Below, piece after piece: positions 26,839 to 36,114 of a DNA stretch of 64,000 nt (its first letter is position 1; the number at the start of each line of letters is the position of its first letter). A program made the translations under genes and the position numbers. This DNA is from Kurthia sibirica. GTDB lineage: Bacteria > Bacillota > Bacilli > Bacillales_A > Planococcaceae. The notes beneath the pieces were generated by a model that was not told the DNA's origin, did no database searches, and worked only from the letters and a program-made list of their open reading frames with translations. The DNA lies in contig NZ_QFVR01000014.1 in the NCBI RefSeq assembly GCF_003143975.1, positions 1 to 64,000 of the forward strand, in the 5' to 3' direction.

Positions 26839-28230
26839 TTATACTTCTGCTAGATCTTGATCTTCTTTTGATTCGAGTACTTCTTTATCAATTTCTCCTG
26901 TTACACGTGCAGTAGTAAGACCTGAAACCATTGAACCACTTACATTTAATGCAGTACGCCCCATATCAATCAATGGCTCTACTGAGATTAAAATACCAGC
27001 TAATGCTACTGGTAAATCCATAGCTGATAATACGATGATTGCTGCGAATGTCGCACCGCCACCAACGCCAGCCACACCAAATGAACTAATCGCTACAACT
27101 GCAATCAATGTGAAGAGGAAGGTTGGTTCCAATGGATTGATGTTTACTGTTGGTGCAATCATCACAGCAAGCATCGCTGGATACACACCGGCACAACCAT
27201 TTTGACCGATGGATACACCAAACGAAGCTGCGAAATTGGCGATCGAGTCTGGTACACCTAATCGTTTCGTTTGTGTTTGGATATTTAATGGCAACGCACC
27301 GGCGCTTGAACGTGAAGTAAAGGCAAATAGTAATACGGGAGCCGTTTTTTTCAAATACGTCAGTGGGCTGACACCTGTCAATGCCACAATGATTAGATGA
27401 ATAACGAACATGGCAATCAAGGCAACATAAGATGCGATGACGAATTTACCCATATTGTAGATTGCTCCAAAATCCGATGTGGCAACAGTCGATGTCATAA
27501 TCGCTAGAATACCAAACGGTGTTAAACGTAAAACGATTTTTACAATATTCATGACTAAAGCATAGATTGCATCAATACCTGTTTTTATCGTATCAGCTGT
27601 TTTTTCATCTTTACGACGAACACCTAAATAAGCAAAACCAAGGAAGGCCGCGAAAATAACAACGCCAATGGTCGAAGTTGCACGAGCTCCTGTTAAATCT
27701 AAAAATGGATTCGCTGGTAGTAGATCAATAATTTGCTGTGGCATTGTACGATCGCCCATTTCAGCGGTTTTAGCTACAATTTCCGATCCACGTGCTTGCT
27801 CATCGGAACCGTTCATCAATGAAGTAGCGTCTAGGTTAAAACCAGAAGCAGATGCGATACCAACTGCTGCTGCGACAGCTGTTGTACCCACTAACATGAA
27901 AATAATTAAGCCGGCCATTTTCCCGAAATTTTTACCGACAATAATTTTTGTGAAAGCGGCAATAATTGAAATGAATACAAGTGGCATGGCAATCATTTGT
28001 AATAACTTCACATAACCTGTGCCAATAATAGCAAACCATCCAGTCGTTTGTGTCACGACATCGGACGTAGCACCATAACTAAAATGTAATACTAAACCAA
28101 ATAAAATACCAAGTGCTAAACCTGTAAATACACGTTTAGAAAATGACACATGTTTTTTATGCATAACTATTAATAAACTAATGAGTAGTAACAAGATCAC
28201 TACATTAGTAATAATCAAAAATGTGTTCAT
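26839..28230 (-). CDS. tcyP: L-cystine symporter TcyP
   Basis: A 463-aa member of the dicarboxylate/amino acid:cation symporter family. The N-terminus MHKKHVSFSKRVFTGLALG and the block AFTSRSSAGALPLNIQTQTK (about 302-321) are typical of TcyP/YhcL, the sodium-coupled cystine importer. Length matches. It stands alone; the promoter at 28278 carries a CymR-like GGAATT, fitting sulfur control. Confidence 0.9.
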   Translation of the reverse strand: MNTFLIITNVVILLLLISLLIVMHKKHVSFSKRVFTGLALGILFGLVLHFSYGATSDVVTQTTGWFAIIGTGYVKLLQMIAMPLVFISIIAAFTKIIVGKNFGKMAGLIIFMLVGTTAVAAAVGIASASGFNLDATSLMNGSDEQARGSEIVAKTAEMGDRTMPQQIIDLLPANPFLDLTGARATSTIGVVIFAAFLGFAYLGVRRKDEKTADTIKTGIDAIYALVMNIVKIVLRLTPFGILAIMTSTVATSDFGAIYNMGKFVIASYVALIAMFVIHLIIVALTGVSPLTYLKKTAPVLLFAFTSRSSAGALPLNIQTQTKRLGVPDSIANFAASFGVSIGQNGCAGVYPAMLAVMIAPTVNINPLEPTFLFTLIAVVAISSFGVAGVGGGATFAAIIVLSAMDLPVALAGILISVEPLIDMGRTALNVSGSMVSGLTTARVTGEIDKEVLESKEDQDLAEV

Positions 28231-28277
28231 ACTGTTTCCTCCTAATTGTTTTTAACTGTAATATAAGTACATTGCAA

Positions 28278-28306
28278 AGAATAATACATTAATTCCTATA
28301 GGTCAA
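28278..28306 (-). promoter_or_regulatory. Putative tcyP promoter with CymR-like box
   Basis: On the minus strand TTGACC (28301-28306) and TATTCT (28278-28283) are 17 bp apart. The spacer holds TATAGGAATTA, resembling the GGAATT core of CymR sites. This is motif inspection only. Confidence 0.4.
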
Positions 28307-28387
28307 GTATGTTTTATCGTAATTGTCTATTTTTTTAACTTCTTCTGTTTATAGGCTATACTTATATTTGGACAAGCAGGGGGGAAA

Positions 28388-29860
28388 ATGACTATGCTCA
28401 GCGACACGACCCATATTATTTCGACCAGTGTTTCTATTACTCTATTTTTCAACATACTTCTAGCAATTGCGATAATCTTTTTAGAAAGACGTGAACCTAC
28501 CTCCACTTGGGCTTGGATACTCGTTTTATTCTTCATACCGATTGTCGGTTTCTTCTTGTATTTATTATTTGGCAGAAGACTCCGAAAAAAGCACTTGTTT
28601 CGTTGGGAAGGTAGAAAAAAAATTGGAATCGATACACTTGTAGATTACCAAATTGAATCGATTAATAAAGGTAATTTTGAATATCGACTTTCCGATACTG
28701 CGACAAAGTACAAAGAACTTATTTATATGCATCTCTTATCAAATGGTGCCGTACTGACACAGGACAATCATATTCAAATATTTGATGATGGCCAAGAAAA
28801 ATTTGATGAACTACTTTATGATATTCATCATGCAAAATCACATATTCATATTCAATATTATATTTTTAAATTAGATCGCTTAGGAACACGTATTTTAGAT
28901 GCGCTGATCATCAAAGCAAAACAAGGAGTACATGTTCGTTTACTCTATGATGAAATGGGTTCTAGAGGGGTGCATAAAAAAGACTTTAAAGAACTCATCG
29001 CTCTCGGTGGTGAGGTCGAAGTATTTTTCCCATCAATTATGCCGCTCATCAATCCTCGACTAAATTATAGAAACCACAGGAAAATAGTGATTTTGGATGG
29101 TCGCATCGGTTATGTTGGTGGTTTCAACGTCGGCGATGAATATTTAGGGCTAAATAAAAAATTCGGTTATTGGCGTGATACACATTTACGTATTGAAGGC
29201 AGTTCGGTCCATCCTTTACAAACACGCTTTTTACTCGATTGGAATCAAGCTTCTGACCGTCAAGACTTAGAGTATGCCGATACTTTTTTTCCAACATTTA
29301 TACGCAAAGGTGATTCTGCTATCCAGATTGTCTCGAGTGGGCCAGATTCGCAATGGGAATCCATTAAAAATGGTTATATCAAGCTCATCAATATGGCCAA
29401 AAAATATGTCTATATACAGACTCCTTATTTCATACCAGATGATGCCTTTATGAATGCCGTTCGTATCGCCTGCCTATCAGGTATTGACGTCCGCATTATG
29501 ATTCCAAATAAGCCAGATCATATTTTCGTTTATTGGGCGACATACTTTAATGTTGGATTGCTACTCGATGCAGGAGCAAAAATCTATATTTATGAAAATG
29601 GCTTCTTGCATACAAAAATGGTCGTCATCGATGATGAAGCTGCCTCTGTTGGTACAGCTAACATCGATTCAAGAAGCTTTAAGTTGAATTTTGAAGTGAA
29701 CGCTTTTATTTATGATGAAAAAATAGCTCATCAGCTAGCAGAACTATTTGAACGCGATATACTAAACTCCACAGAGCTCACACTCGAACTTTACGCAAAT
29801 CGTTCAACAATCATCAAAATGAAAGAATCTATTTCTCGATTAGTATCACCTATTTTATAA
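28388..29860 (+). CDS. cls: Cardiolipin synthase
   Basis: A 490-aa phospholipase-D-family cardiolipin synthase. Two N-terminal membrane helices (about 15-60) are followed by two HKD motifs: HRKIVILD (about 226) and HTKMVVID (about 405). It joins phosphatidylglycerols into cardiolipin at the membrane. Length and domain order match ClsA-type Bacillales enzymes. The ATG at 28388 lies after AGGGGGGAAA. Confidence 0.93.
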   Translation: MTMLSDTTHIISTSVSITLFFNILLAIAIIFLERREPTSTWAWILVLFFIPIVGFFLYLLFGRRLRKKHLFRWEGRKKIGIDTLVDYQIESINKGNFEYRLSDTATKYKELIYMHLLSNGAVLTQDNHIQIFDDGQEKFDELLYDIHHAKSHIHIQYYIFKLDRLGTRILDALIIKAKQGVHVRLLYDEMGSRGVHKKDFKELIALGGEVEVFFPSIMPLINPRLNYRNHRKIVILDGRIGYVGGFNVGDEYLGLNKKFGYWRDTHLRIEGSSVHPLQTRFLLDWNQASDRQDLEYADTFFPTFIRKGDSAIQIVSSGPDSQWESIKNGYIKLINMAKKYVYIQTPYFIPDDAFMNAVRIACLSGIDVRIMIPNKPDHIFVYWATYFNVGLLLDAGAKIYIYENGFLHTKMVVIDDEAASVGTANIDSRSFKLNFEVNAFIYDEKIAHQLAELFERDILNSTELTLELYANRSTIIKMKESISRLVSPIL

Positions 29861-29864
29861 AGAC

Positions 29865-29900
29865 AAAACGCGCCACAACAAATTGTTGTGGCGCGTTTTT
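29865..29900 (+). terminator. Terminator of cls
   Basis: AAAACGCGCCACAACA pairs with TGTTGTGGCGCGTTTT; it may also serve the convergent gene at 29939. Confidence 0.9.
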
Positions 29901-29938
29901 AGTATATGAGAAAGATGACGAATATCAGCTAATGTTCA

Positions 29939-30691
29939 TTAGCCTTTTTCATGTAAATATTCTTCTAATGTTGAATTATTTTTATAAATTTCTTGTGCAA
30001 TCGACTGACCAACATATCTAAAATGCCATGATTCAAATTGATAACCTGTAATTTTCTCTTTACCCTCTGGATAACGCATGATGAAGCCAAAATCAGCTGC
30101 ATTTTTTGCTAACCATTTACCGGCTGCTGTATCACCAAAGCGATCGTCGGCATAATCACCAGCATTACCAATCTCACCAATATCAAAAGCTAAACCTGTT
30201 TGATGTTCTGAAAAACCGGGTCTTGCACTATAGCGATCCGCTTTTTCAGCGCCATCACGCGCTACATAATTATTATACAATGTTTCTTGGCGTTCAAAAG
30301 AGCGATACGTACTAAAAGCATCAAATGTAAAATTAGCTTTTGCTGCTTTTTTATTTAATTCATTAAAAGCTGCTCTCGCTTCAGTACTTTCTCCTGGTGC
30401 AAAGTTTTTAGGCATTGGATACATCTTATTAGCCAATAAAATACCATTCACATAATGTTCTTTTTTCGGTATTTTTTTACCAACTATATAGCCTCCTGCA
30501 TCTCTTTTCACATTTGATCCCTCACTTCCTTCGTTAGTAGCATTTTCTTTGGTTGATTTTGTACTATTTTGATATGCTGGATTGTCATTCGTATTGGGCG
30601 GATTTTTTGTTGAATCGTCGCATGCGCTCATCATTAATACCCCACCCATTATTACTATCACACGCATTGCTAAAAGGGTCTTTCCGTTCAT
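29939..30691 (-). CDS. VanY/LdcB-type carboxypeptidase lipoprotein
   Basis: A 250-aa lipoprotein with signal peptide and lipobox LMMSAC (Cys about 24), then a Ser/Thr/Asn-rich linker to about residue 70. The M15B peptidase domain shows STYRSFERQ (about 131), the zinc-binding SEHQTGLAFDIG (about 161) and ESWHFRYVG (about 220). Such enzymes trim D-Ala or other residues from peptidoglycan stem peptides outside the membrane. The exact bond (D,D or L,D) is not decided. Confidence 0.9.
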   Translation of the reverse strand: MNGKTLLAMRVIVIMGGVLMMSACDDSTKNPPNTNDNPAYQNSTKSTKENATNEGSEGSNVKRDAGGYIVGKKIPKKEHYVNGILLANKMYPMPKNFAPGESTEARAAFNELNKKAAKANFTFDAFSTYRSFERQETLYNNYVARDGAEKADRYSARPGFSEHQTGLAFDIGEIGNAGDYADDRFGDTAAGKWLAKNAADFGFIMRYPEGKEKITGYQFESWHFRYVGQSIAQEIYKNNSTLEEYLHEKG

Positions 30692-30880
30692 ACATATCTA
30701 CCTCACTTCTATCTTTTTGACTAACAGAGTGGAATTATTCGCAAAAAAATATGATGCTATCCCTGTTATAGTTCAACTGCTATTATTCTACGCACTTGAT
30801 GATGAGCATGTTTACAGTCACATCATTTCCTGGCATATAAATTGGCAATTGCTATAGGACAGCATCATATTAGACGATTA

Positions 30881-31126
30881 TTACGTAAAAAGGTTGGCAA
30901 CTAAAATTCCTGCTGAGGCTACTGCGAAAAATATTGACATATTTCTCATAAAACGAGCTTCTTTGTCATAGCCTTTTTTCGCCATATCCCTTGCTCTAAA
31001 ACTATTTGTTAATGTGAACATAATCGTAATACAAAAAACAGCCCAATTGAACTCTTTTTGTATTAGTAACACAACGGCTAAGACACTCGTAATAATAACA
31101 GCTGCTCCTGATACTATTTTCATCAT
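30881..31126 (-). CDS. Small membrane protein, 81 aa
   Basis: Not recognised. Predicted segments: helix about 5-22, helix about 27-42, a charged cytoplasmic loop RARDMAKKGYDKEARFMRN (about 45-63) and helix about 65-80. The start follows AGGGAG. It stands alone between vanY-like and yidC genes. A loose inverted repeat about 15 to 120 bp downstream (30762-30866) may be its terminator. Confidence 0.65.
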   Translation of the reverse strand: MMKIVSGAAVIITSVLAVVLLIQKEFNWAVFCITIMFTLTNSFRARDMAKKGYDKEARFMRNMSIFFAVASAGILVANLFT

Positions 31127-31146
31127 AAAGTAAACGCTCCCTATAA

Positions 31147-31275
31147 AAAAGAAGCTGCCTCATAAGGTTTTTCCCTTCATTGTCTTTTAAAATTCGAGCA
31201 ATAAAATCTATATAACATAGATTTTCCACCCTCAGATTTCGAGATGAAAGAAATTACGCTTTAGGGACAACTCTT
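31147..31275 (-). repeat. Possible dispersed intergenic element after yidC
   Basis: Begins 9 bp after the yidC stop. On the minus strand the 5' end AAGAGTTGTCCCTAA can pair, with G-U pairs and two bulges, with the 3' end TTATGAGGCAGCTTCTT, which is followed by TTTTATAG. This gives a terminator-like stem around about 100 bases. An inner reading frame resembles short hypothetical proteins I recall from Bacillales intergenic repeats; that recollection is unverified. Confidence 0.4.
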
Positions 31276-31283
31276 AATTGTAC

Positions 31284-32177
31284 TTATTTTTTCTTTTTCT
31301 TACTCGCTTTAGCTGCACGTTCTGCAGGTGTTAGCTTCGCCTTTTCAGCTGGTTCAGCTGGTTGTTCAGGTTCTGAGCTACCAAAAAGCTTTTTCTTCGG
31401 CGTTGCTACTTCACCTTCAGGAACTGGAGGTGGATATAGTTTTCTACCTAAGAATGTTTGGAAGATTAACAATGCTCCACTCACAGACCAGTATAATGGT
31501 AGCGCGGCCATACTAGAGTATGACACGAACATAATCATAATTGGTGAGATATACATCATAATTTTCATTTGTTTCTTTTGTTGTTCTGGAACAGTCCATA
31601 ATGACACTTGTGCTTGGAAGAAATAAATTGCCCCGGCAATCAGCGTCATTATTAAATCTGGTTTTCCTAATGTGAACCATAGGAACTCATGACCTTGAAC
31701 AACATCAGAATAACGAATAGCAAAGTAGAGACCCATGATAATAGGCATTTGTATAATCATTGGTAGGCAGCCCATGTTAAGTGGATTGACACCATGCTTT
31801 TTATACAGCCCCATCATTTCTTGCTGAAGAACCATTTGTTCTTCTTTCGATTTCGTTTGTTTTAGTTTCTTTTGGATAGCATCCATTTCTGGTTTTAACT
31901 TATCCATTTTAACTTTCATACCCTGTTGATTTTTGTAGTTCTTGATCATGAAGGGCATTAAAACAAGACGAACCAATACGGTGATGATTATAATCGCGCC
32001 ACCATATTCCTCTGTTAACACAGTATCACCGAAGAAATTAATTAAATAATCCATCGGTCTAACAAATGTGTTGTAGAAAAAGCCTTCTTTATTCTCAACA
32101 GAATCACATCCGGTAAGAACGAGCATAAGAAGACCAAGCATTGATACTAATCCAAGTTTCTTCTTCAATATTTTCAC
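31284..32177 (-). CDS. yidC: YidC/OxaA-type membrane protein insertase (lipoprotein)
   Basis: A 297-aa YidC2/SpoIIIJ-YqjG type insertase. It has a lipoprotein signal with lipobox VLTGC (Cys about 24), then about five membrane helices; NPLNMGCLPMIIQMPIIMGL (about 131-150) is the family core. The tail is Pro/Ala/Lys-rich and ends in KKKKK, typical of ribosome contact. Start: GTG at 32177, or TTG at 32168, which has AGGTG at better distance. It stands alone rather than with rnpA, so a second yidC elsewhere is likely. Confidence 0.92.
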   Translation of the reverse strand: MKILKKKLGLVSMLGLLMLVLTGCDSVENKEGFFYNTFVRPMDYLINFFGDTVLTEEYGGAIIIITVLVRLVLMPFMIKNYKNQQGMKVKMDKLKPEMDAIQKKLKQTKSKEEQMVLQQEMMGLYKKHGVNPLNMGCLPMIIQMPIIMGLYFAIRYSDVVQGHEFLWFTLGKPDLIMTLIAGAIYFFQAQVSLWTVPEQQKKQMKIMMYISPIMIMFVSYSSMAALPLYWSVSGALLIFQTFLGRKLYPPPVPEGEVATPKKKLFGSSEPEQPAEPAEKAKLTPAERAAKASKKKKK

Positions 32178-32263
32178 CTACATCAATTTTTTAACTACAA
32201 TGAAGTATACAGTATGTTAGTACAACTAATCAAATCAAAGAAATATTCATTTTCAACTTGTTA

Positions 32264-33049
32264 CTATAGTACTCTTTCAGGTAATTGGAAGCGGAAATAT
32301 TCATGATCTAACTGATCACGAAAATGCTTTGGAGTAAGTCCTACATACTTTTTGAAAATTCTTGTGTAATAGCTTTGATTACAGAAGTGGAACTGCTCTG
32401 AGATGTTTGAAATGCTCTTATTTGTATGTCTCAAATAATATTGAGATTCTTCTACCCGGCGCACATTTAAATATTCGACTAGAGTAATGCCGACATGTTC
32501 CTTGAATATACGAGATAGATGTGATGTACTAATTGTGAAGTGTGCAGCGATATCCTCAACGGATAAGTCAGTTTCAACTTCATCATCAATATGCATAATT
32601 ACCTTATTAACTGTCTGATGTTTATACGACGGTTGCTTTCTTTCAGAAATTACGTAAATATAAAATTCAATTAGATCATCAGCAAATTGAAGAAACTCTG
32701 CATCGTTCATACGTTGATCAATCATTTCAACACATGCTGCATTGAATGCAAATGCCTTTTTAAAAGGCGCCTGATTTTCGACTAATTTACGTGTAACGAC
32801 AGACGATAAGACTACAAAATAATGACGTATTGCTCTAAAAAAGTGCTTACCAGAACGTTCAGAAAGAATGTCAATTAGTTTGCTAAGTGTTTCCTTCGCT
32901 GCTTCTTCTTCCAACTGATAAATTTCTCTCACTAACTGCGCTTCAATATCAAAAAACTTTTCGATGCCCTCATAACGGTTCATCGTCTCTATTTCTTGAA
33001 AGTAGCGTTTAGAAATTGCTTCAGAAATCGAATATTGGTGTTGTAGCAT
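32264..33049 (-). CDS. AraC-family transcription regulator
   Basis: A 261-aa protein whose last ~100 residues form two helix-turn-helix motifs: VEDIAAHFTISTSHLSRIFK (about 163-182) and ISNISEQFHFCNQSYYTRIF (about 212-231), then the family end KKYVGLTPKHFRDQ. The first 150 residues are helical and not a cupin; the ligand is unknown. The target is probably not adjacent: yidC lies downstream, and the divergent neighbour is the LytTR gene 418 bp away. Confidence 0.88.
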   Translation of the reverse strand: MLQHQYSISEAISKRYFQEIETMNRYEGIEKFFDIEAQLVREIYQLEEEAAKETLSKLIDILSERSGKHFFRAIRHYFVVLSSVVTRKLVENQAPFKKAFAFNAACVEMIDQRMNDAEFLQFADDLIEFYIYVISERKQPSYKHQTVNKVIMHIDDEVETDLSVEDIAAHFTISTSHLSRIFKEHVGITLVEYLNVRRVEESQYYLRHTNKSISNISEQFHFCNQSYYTRIFKKYVGLTPKHFRDQLDHEYFRFQLPERVL

Positions 33050-33467
33050 AGGCTCCCCATCTTTCTAAAATATTACGCATTTTGTAATAACCCACTTATT
33101 ACTATATAACGAAAATAGTAATATGAAAATAGTTTTATACCTTTTGTCAGATAAAATGTAAAAATTTATAAAATAGTTCGTTATACTTAGTTCTTTCATT
33201 GCAAAAATACCTGTTTTTTATAAAAATTATACAATATTATCAATAAAAGGGAAAGCGCTTTATCAAAATTTTTTATCATTTTTATTTTATTTTTTTCGAT
33301 TTACATTATTTTTTTCGGCTTAAAAATGTTATTTTCAAGCGTTTTCCACATCATTTTTTTGCCATTATTTTTTTTTTTTATTAATCTGATAATTTTCTTT
33401 ACTTAATTTTAGTTATAATCTGTAGTAAAATGTTTAAACAGTGTGTAAAATAAGAATTTGAGAACAT
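33050..33467. other. 418-bp AT-rich gap, AraC/LytTR
   Basis: Very AT-rich with long A and T tracts and no gene. GGGAAAGCGCTTTATC at 33249-33264 contains the palindrome AAAGCGCTTT. TTCAAGCGTTTTCC at 33336-33349 is similar. Both resemble CcpA (cre) sites imperfectly. The region may hold two divergent promoters. Confidence 0.4.
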
Positions 33468-34142
33468 ATGAAAGAAACGAGGTATGAATTAATGGATCCA
33501 AGATCAATCGAAGAATTGATAGAGGTTATTAAGGAGTTTTTCCCAGACAATACATCAATCGTTGTTTCAGACACGAAGGAATATTTATACTATCAGCCAA
33601 GCAAGAAAATTGATTTAAAAATCAAACCCGGCGATGCGATTCCTGAAGGCTCAGCAACACATAAAGCATTAGATTATGGTCAAAAGATCAATTCATTTAT
33701 TGAACCTGATGTTTTCGGCGTGCCATACTATGGTATGAGTATACCGCTGATGGAAGAAGGCGAAGCTAAAGGTGCTATCACGGCCATCTTCCCACAAAAA
33801 CCATCACCATTCCTAACAAATTATATTACGATTAAAATTGATGATTGCTGGTATCCTGTAAAACACAATGAAGTGATCTATCTAGAAACACAGCTTCGTA
33901 AAACTTTTGTCAAAACAATGTCAAAAGAAGGTTATCACCGCTTGAACTTAAGTGATTTAGAATTATTCTTATCACCAGACACATTTATTCGTTGTCACCG
34001 TTCATACATTGTCAACATCGATTTTATCGATGAAATTCAACCAGATTCACATTCAACATTCTTACTAATTATGAAGGACGGCACTCGTATTCCAGTCAGC
34101 CAGCGTTATGCTAGTTACTTCCGCCGCTCTTTAGGGTTCTAA
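33468..34142 (+). CDS. LytTR-type DNA-binding regulator with sensor domain
   Basis: About 224 aa. The N-terminal half (about 1-115) looks like a PAS-type sensor. The C-terminal LytTR domain (about 120-222) has VIYLETQLRKTFVKT, FIRCHRSYIVNI and IPVSQRYASYFRR, which are strong family marks. No receiver domain is present, so it is probably a one-component regulator. ATG at 33468 or 33492 could be the start; the latter has ACGAGG at good distance. It is upstream of, and in line with, the CoA-transferase gene, a likely target. Confidence 0.85.
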   Translation: MKETRYELMDPRSIEELIEVIKEFFPDNTSIVVSDTKEYLYYQPSKKIDLKIKPGDAIPEGSATHKALDYGQKINSFIEPDVFGVPYYGMSIPLMEEGEAKGAITAIFPQKPSPFLTNYITIKIDDCWYPVKHNEVIYLETQLRKTFVKTMSKEGYHRLNLSDLELFLSPDTFIRCHRSYIVNIDFIDEIQPDSHSTFLLIMKDGTRIPVSQRYASYFRRSLGF

Positions 34143-34457
34143 TATAATTTTCAAAAGGTCTTAGAAATCACGATGATTTCTAAGACCTTTTTTATTTAAC
34201 CATTACTCTTTTAGTCTGACCACGTAGAAAATAAATAATCATTCAAATTTCATCCTAACACTTTGTACTGCTAAAACCATACTAAAACGATAAACATTTT
34301 TCTATTTCCGTAAAGCATTTTCTCTTTAAATCCTTTTTTATCCTCTTTCATGTACTACTACGACAAAATGTGACAAATTAGTGATAAGCTCAAATAGAAA
34401 CTCAAATGCTCGATTTATTCGTTTATAAATATGTATATATAGAAGGAGAAATTCAAA
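34143..34457. other. 315-bp gap between LytTR and CoA-transferase genes
   Basis: Holds the LytTR gene terminator (34153-34193) and a direct repeat CTAAAAC (34271-34277 and 34282-34288, one helical turn apart). The downstream ribosome site is AGAAGGAG. No gene seen. Confidence 0.5.
34153..34193 (+). terminator. Terminator of the LytTR gene
   Basis: AAAAGGTCTTAGAAATCA pairs with TGATTTCTAAGACCTTTT, followed by TT. Confidence 0.9.
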
Positions 34458-35975
34458 ATGACTGCTAAAGTTGAAGAAAGATTACGTGCTTCTGCGCTTT
34501 CAAACAAGGTAATGTCCGCACAAGATGCTGCTAAACTTGTCAAAGATGGTATGACACTAGGGTTAAGCGGCTTCACTCGTGCTGGAGATGCAAAAGCTAT
34601 TCCACTAGCATTAGTTGATCGTGCAAATGCTGGAGAAAAATTCAAAGTTAATGTTTTTACTGGGGCTTCTCTTGGTTCAGACATCGACGCTAAAATGTCA
34701 GATGCTGGTATCGTCAACAAACGTTTACCATTCCAATTAGATCGCACTATGCGTGGCCATATTAATAAACAAGATATGTATTTTGTTGACCAACATTTAT
34801 CTGTAACAGCAGAATATTTACGTCAAAATGCAATTGACCCTATTGATATTGCAGTAGTAGAAGCTGTAGCCATTACCGAGGATGGTCAGTTAATACCAAC
34901 TACTTCAGTTGGTAACTCACCAATCTACGTACAATATGCAAAACAAGTCATCATCGAATTAAATCTTGCTTCATATGAAGCATTAGAAGGTATTCATGAT
35001 ATTTATGTACCTGAAGAACAAGGCAAACGTGGTGCAATTCCACTAATGAATGCTTCCGATCGTATCGGTACTATCGGTATCCCATTAGATTTTGATAAAG
35101 TAGCTGCAATTGTTTTAACAGATCAAGTAGATACGCCAACAACGATGGCTGCTATTGATGATGAAACACAACAAATTGCTGATAATATTATCGATTTCCT
35201 ACGTAATGAAGTAAAAGAAGGTCGTTTAACTGATACATTAGCACCGCTTCAATCTGGTGTTGGTTCAGTAGCCAATGCTGTACTTGGTGGAATGGTCAAC
35301 TCTGAATTCAAGGATTTAGAAGTGTATTCTGAAGTCCTTCAAGATTCTGTTTTTGATTTGATCGATGCTGGGAAAGTTAAATTTGCTTCGGGCTGTGCAA
35401 CATCACTGACAGCTGATAAATTAGACACTGTTTTTGGAAACTTAGACAAATACAAAGATAAATTATGCTTGCGCCCACAAGAAATTTCGAATCATCCTGA
35501 ACTAGTACGCCGCATGGGTCTTATTGCGATGAATACGGCTCTTGAATTCGATATTTATGGCAATGTAAACTCAACGCATGTTGCAGGTAACAAAATGATG
35601 AATGGTATTGGTGGTTCTGGTGACTTTGCCCGTGCAGCACGTATTTCGATCTTCATTACAAAATCATATGCTAAAGAAGGAAAAATTTCTTCAGTAGTAC
35701 CTTTTGTTTCACATGTTGATCACAATGAGCACGATGTTGATGTATTAGTTACCGAACAAGGTCTTGCAGATTTACGTGGTTTAGCGCCTCGTCAACGCGC
35801 TGAATTAATTATCGAAAAATGTGTACACCCTGATTACAAACCTGCACTTCTTGCTTATGTAGAAGAAGCAAACACACGTGGAGGTCAAACACCTCACGTC
35901 TTAGAAAAAGCATTCTCATTCCATACAAATCTTTCAAAATATGGTCAAATGATCGCTCCTGAGGATGAAAAATAA
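34458..35975 (+). CDS. Acetyl-CoA hydrolase/transferase family (succinate:CoA transferase type)
   Basis: A 505-aa class I CoA transferase of the Cat1/AarC/Ach1 group. Visible marks: GLSGFTRAGDAKAIPLAL (about 35), the active-site Glu block RPQEISNHPE (about 338), and MNGIGGSGDFARAARISIFI (about 381-400). Family members move CoA between succinate and acetate or similar acids; the substrate pair cannot be fixed from sequence. Full length with its own terminator. Confidence 0.9.
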   Translation: MTAKVEERLRASALSNKVMSAQDAAKLVKDGMTLGLSGFTRAGDAKAIPLALVDRANAGEKFKVNVFTGASLGSDIDAKMSDAGIVNKRLPFQLDRTMRGHINKQDMYFVDQHLSVTAEYLRQNAIDPIDIAVVEAVAITEDGQLIPTTSVGNSPIYVQYAKQVIIELNLASYEALEGIHDIYVPEEQGKRGAIPLMNASDRIGTIGIPLDFDKVAAIVLTDQVDTPTTMAAIDDETQQIADNIIDFLRNEVKEGRLTDTLAPLQSGVGSVANAVLGGMVNSEFKDLEVYSEVLQDSVFDLIDAGKVKFASGCATSLTADKLDTVFGNLDKYKDKLCLRPQEISNHPELVRRMGLIAMNTALEFDIYGNVNSTHVAGNKMMNGIGGSGDFARAARISIFITKSYAKEGKISSVVPFVSHVDHNEHDVDVLVTEQGLADLRGLAPRQRAELIIEKCVHPDYKPALLAYVEEANTRGGQTPHVLEKAFSFHTNLSKYGQMIAPEDEK

Positions 35976-35986
35976 TATTGTTTCAA

Positions 35987-36024
35987 TAAAAAGCATGGAA
36001 ATCAAATGATTTCCATGCTTTTTT
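35987..36024 (+). terminator. Terminator of the CoA-transferase gene
   Basis: AAAAGCATGGAAATCA pairs with TGATTTCCATGCTTTT, followed by TT. Confidence 0.9.
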
Positions 36025-36114
36025 CTCTTCATTCAGCTCATACTATAATCAACAGCATGCACACTATACAAGAAAGGACAGATCACACTGTATGTATGAT
36101 CTGCCCTCAGCATT

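Noticed and set aside
31002-31229. 75-codon frame reading ENLCYIDFIARILKDNEGKN
   Set aside because: It is the translation of the intergenic element after yidC running into the small membrane protein gene; not a gene, and too weak to call a transposase remnant.
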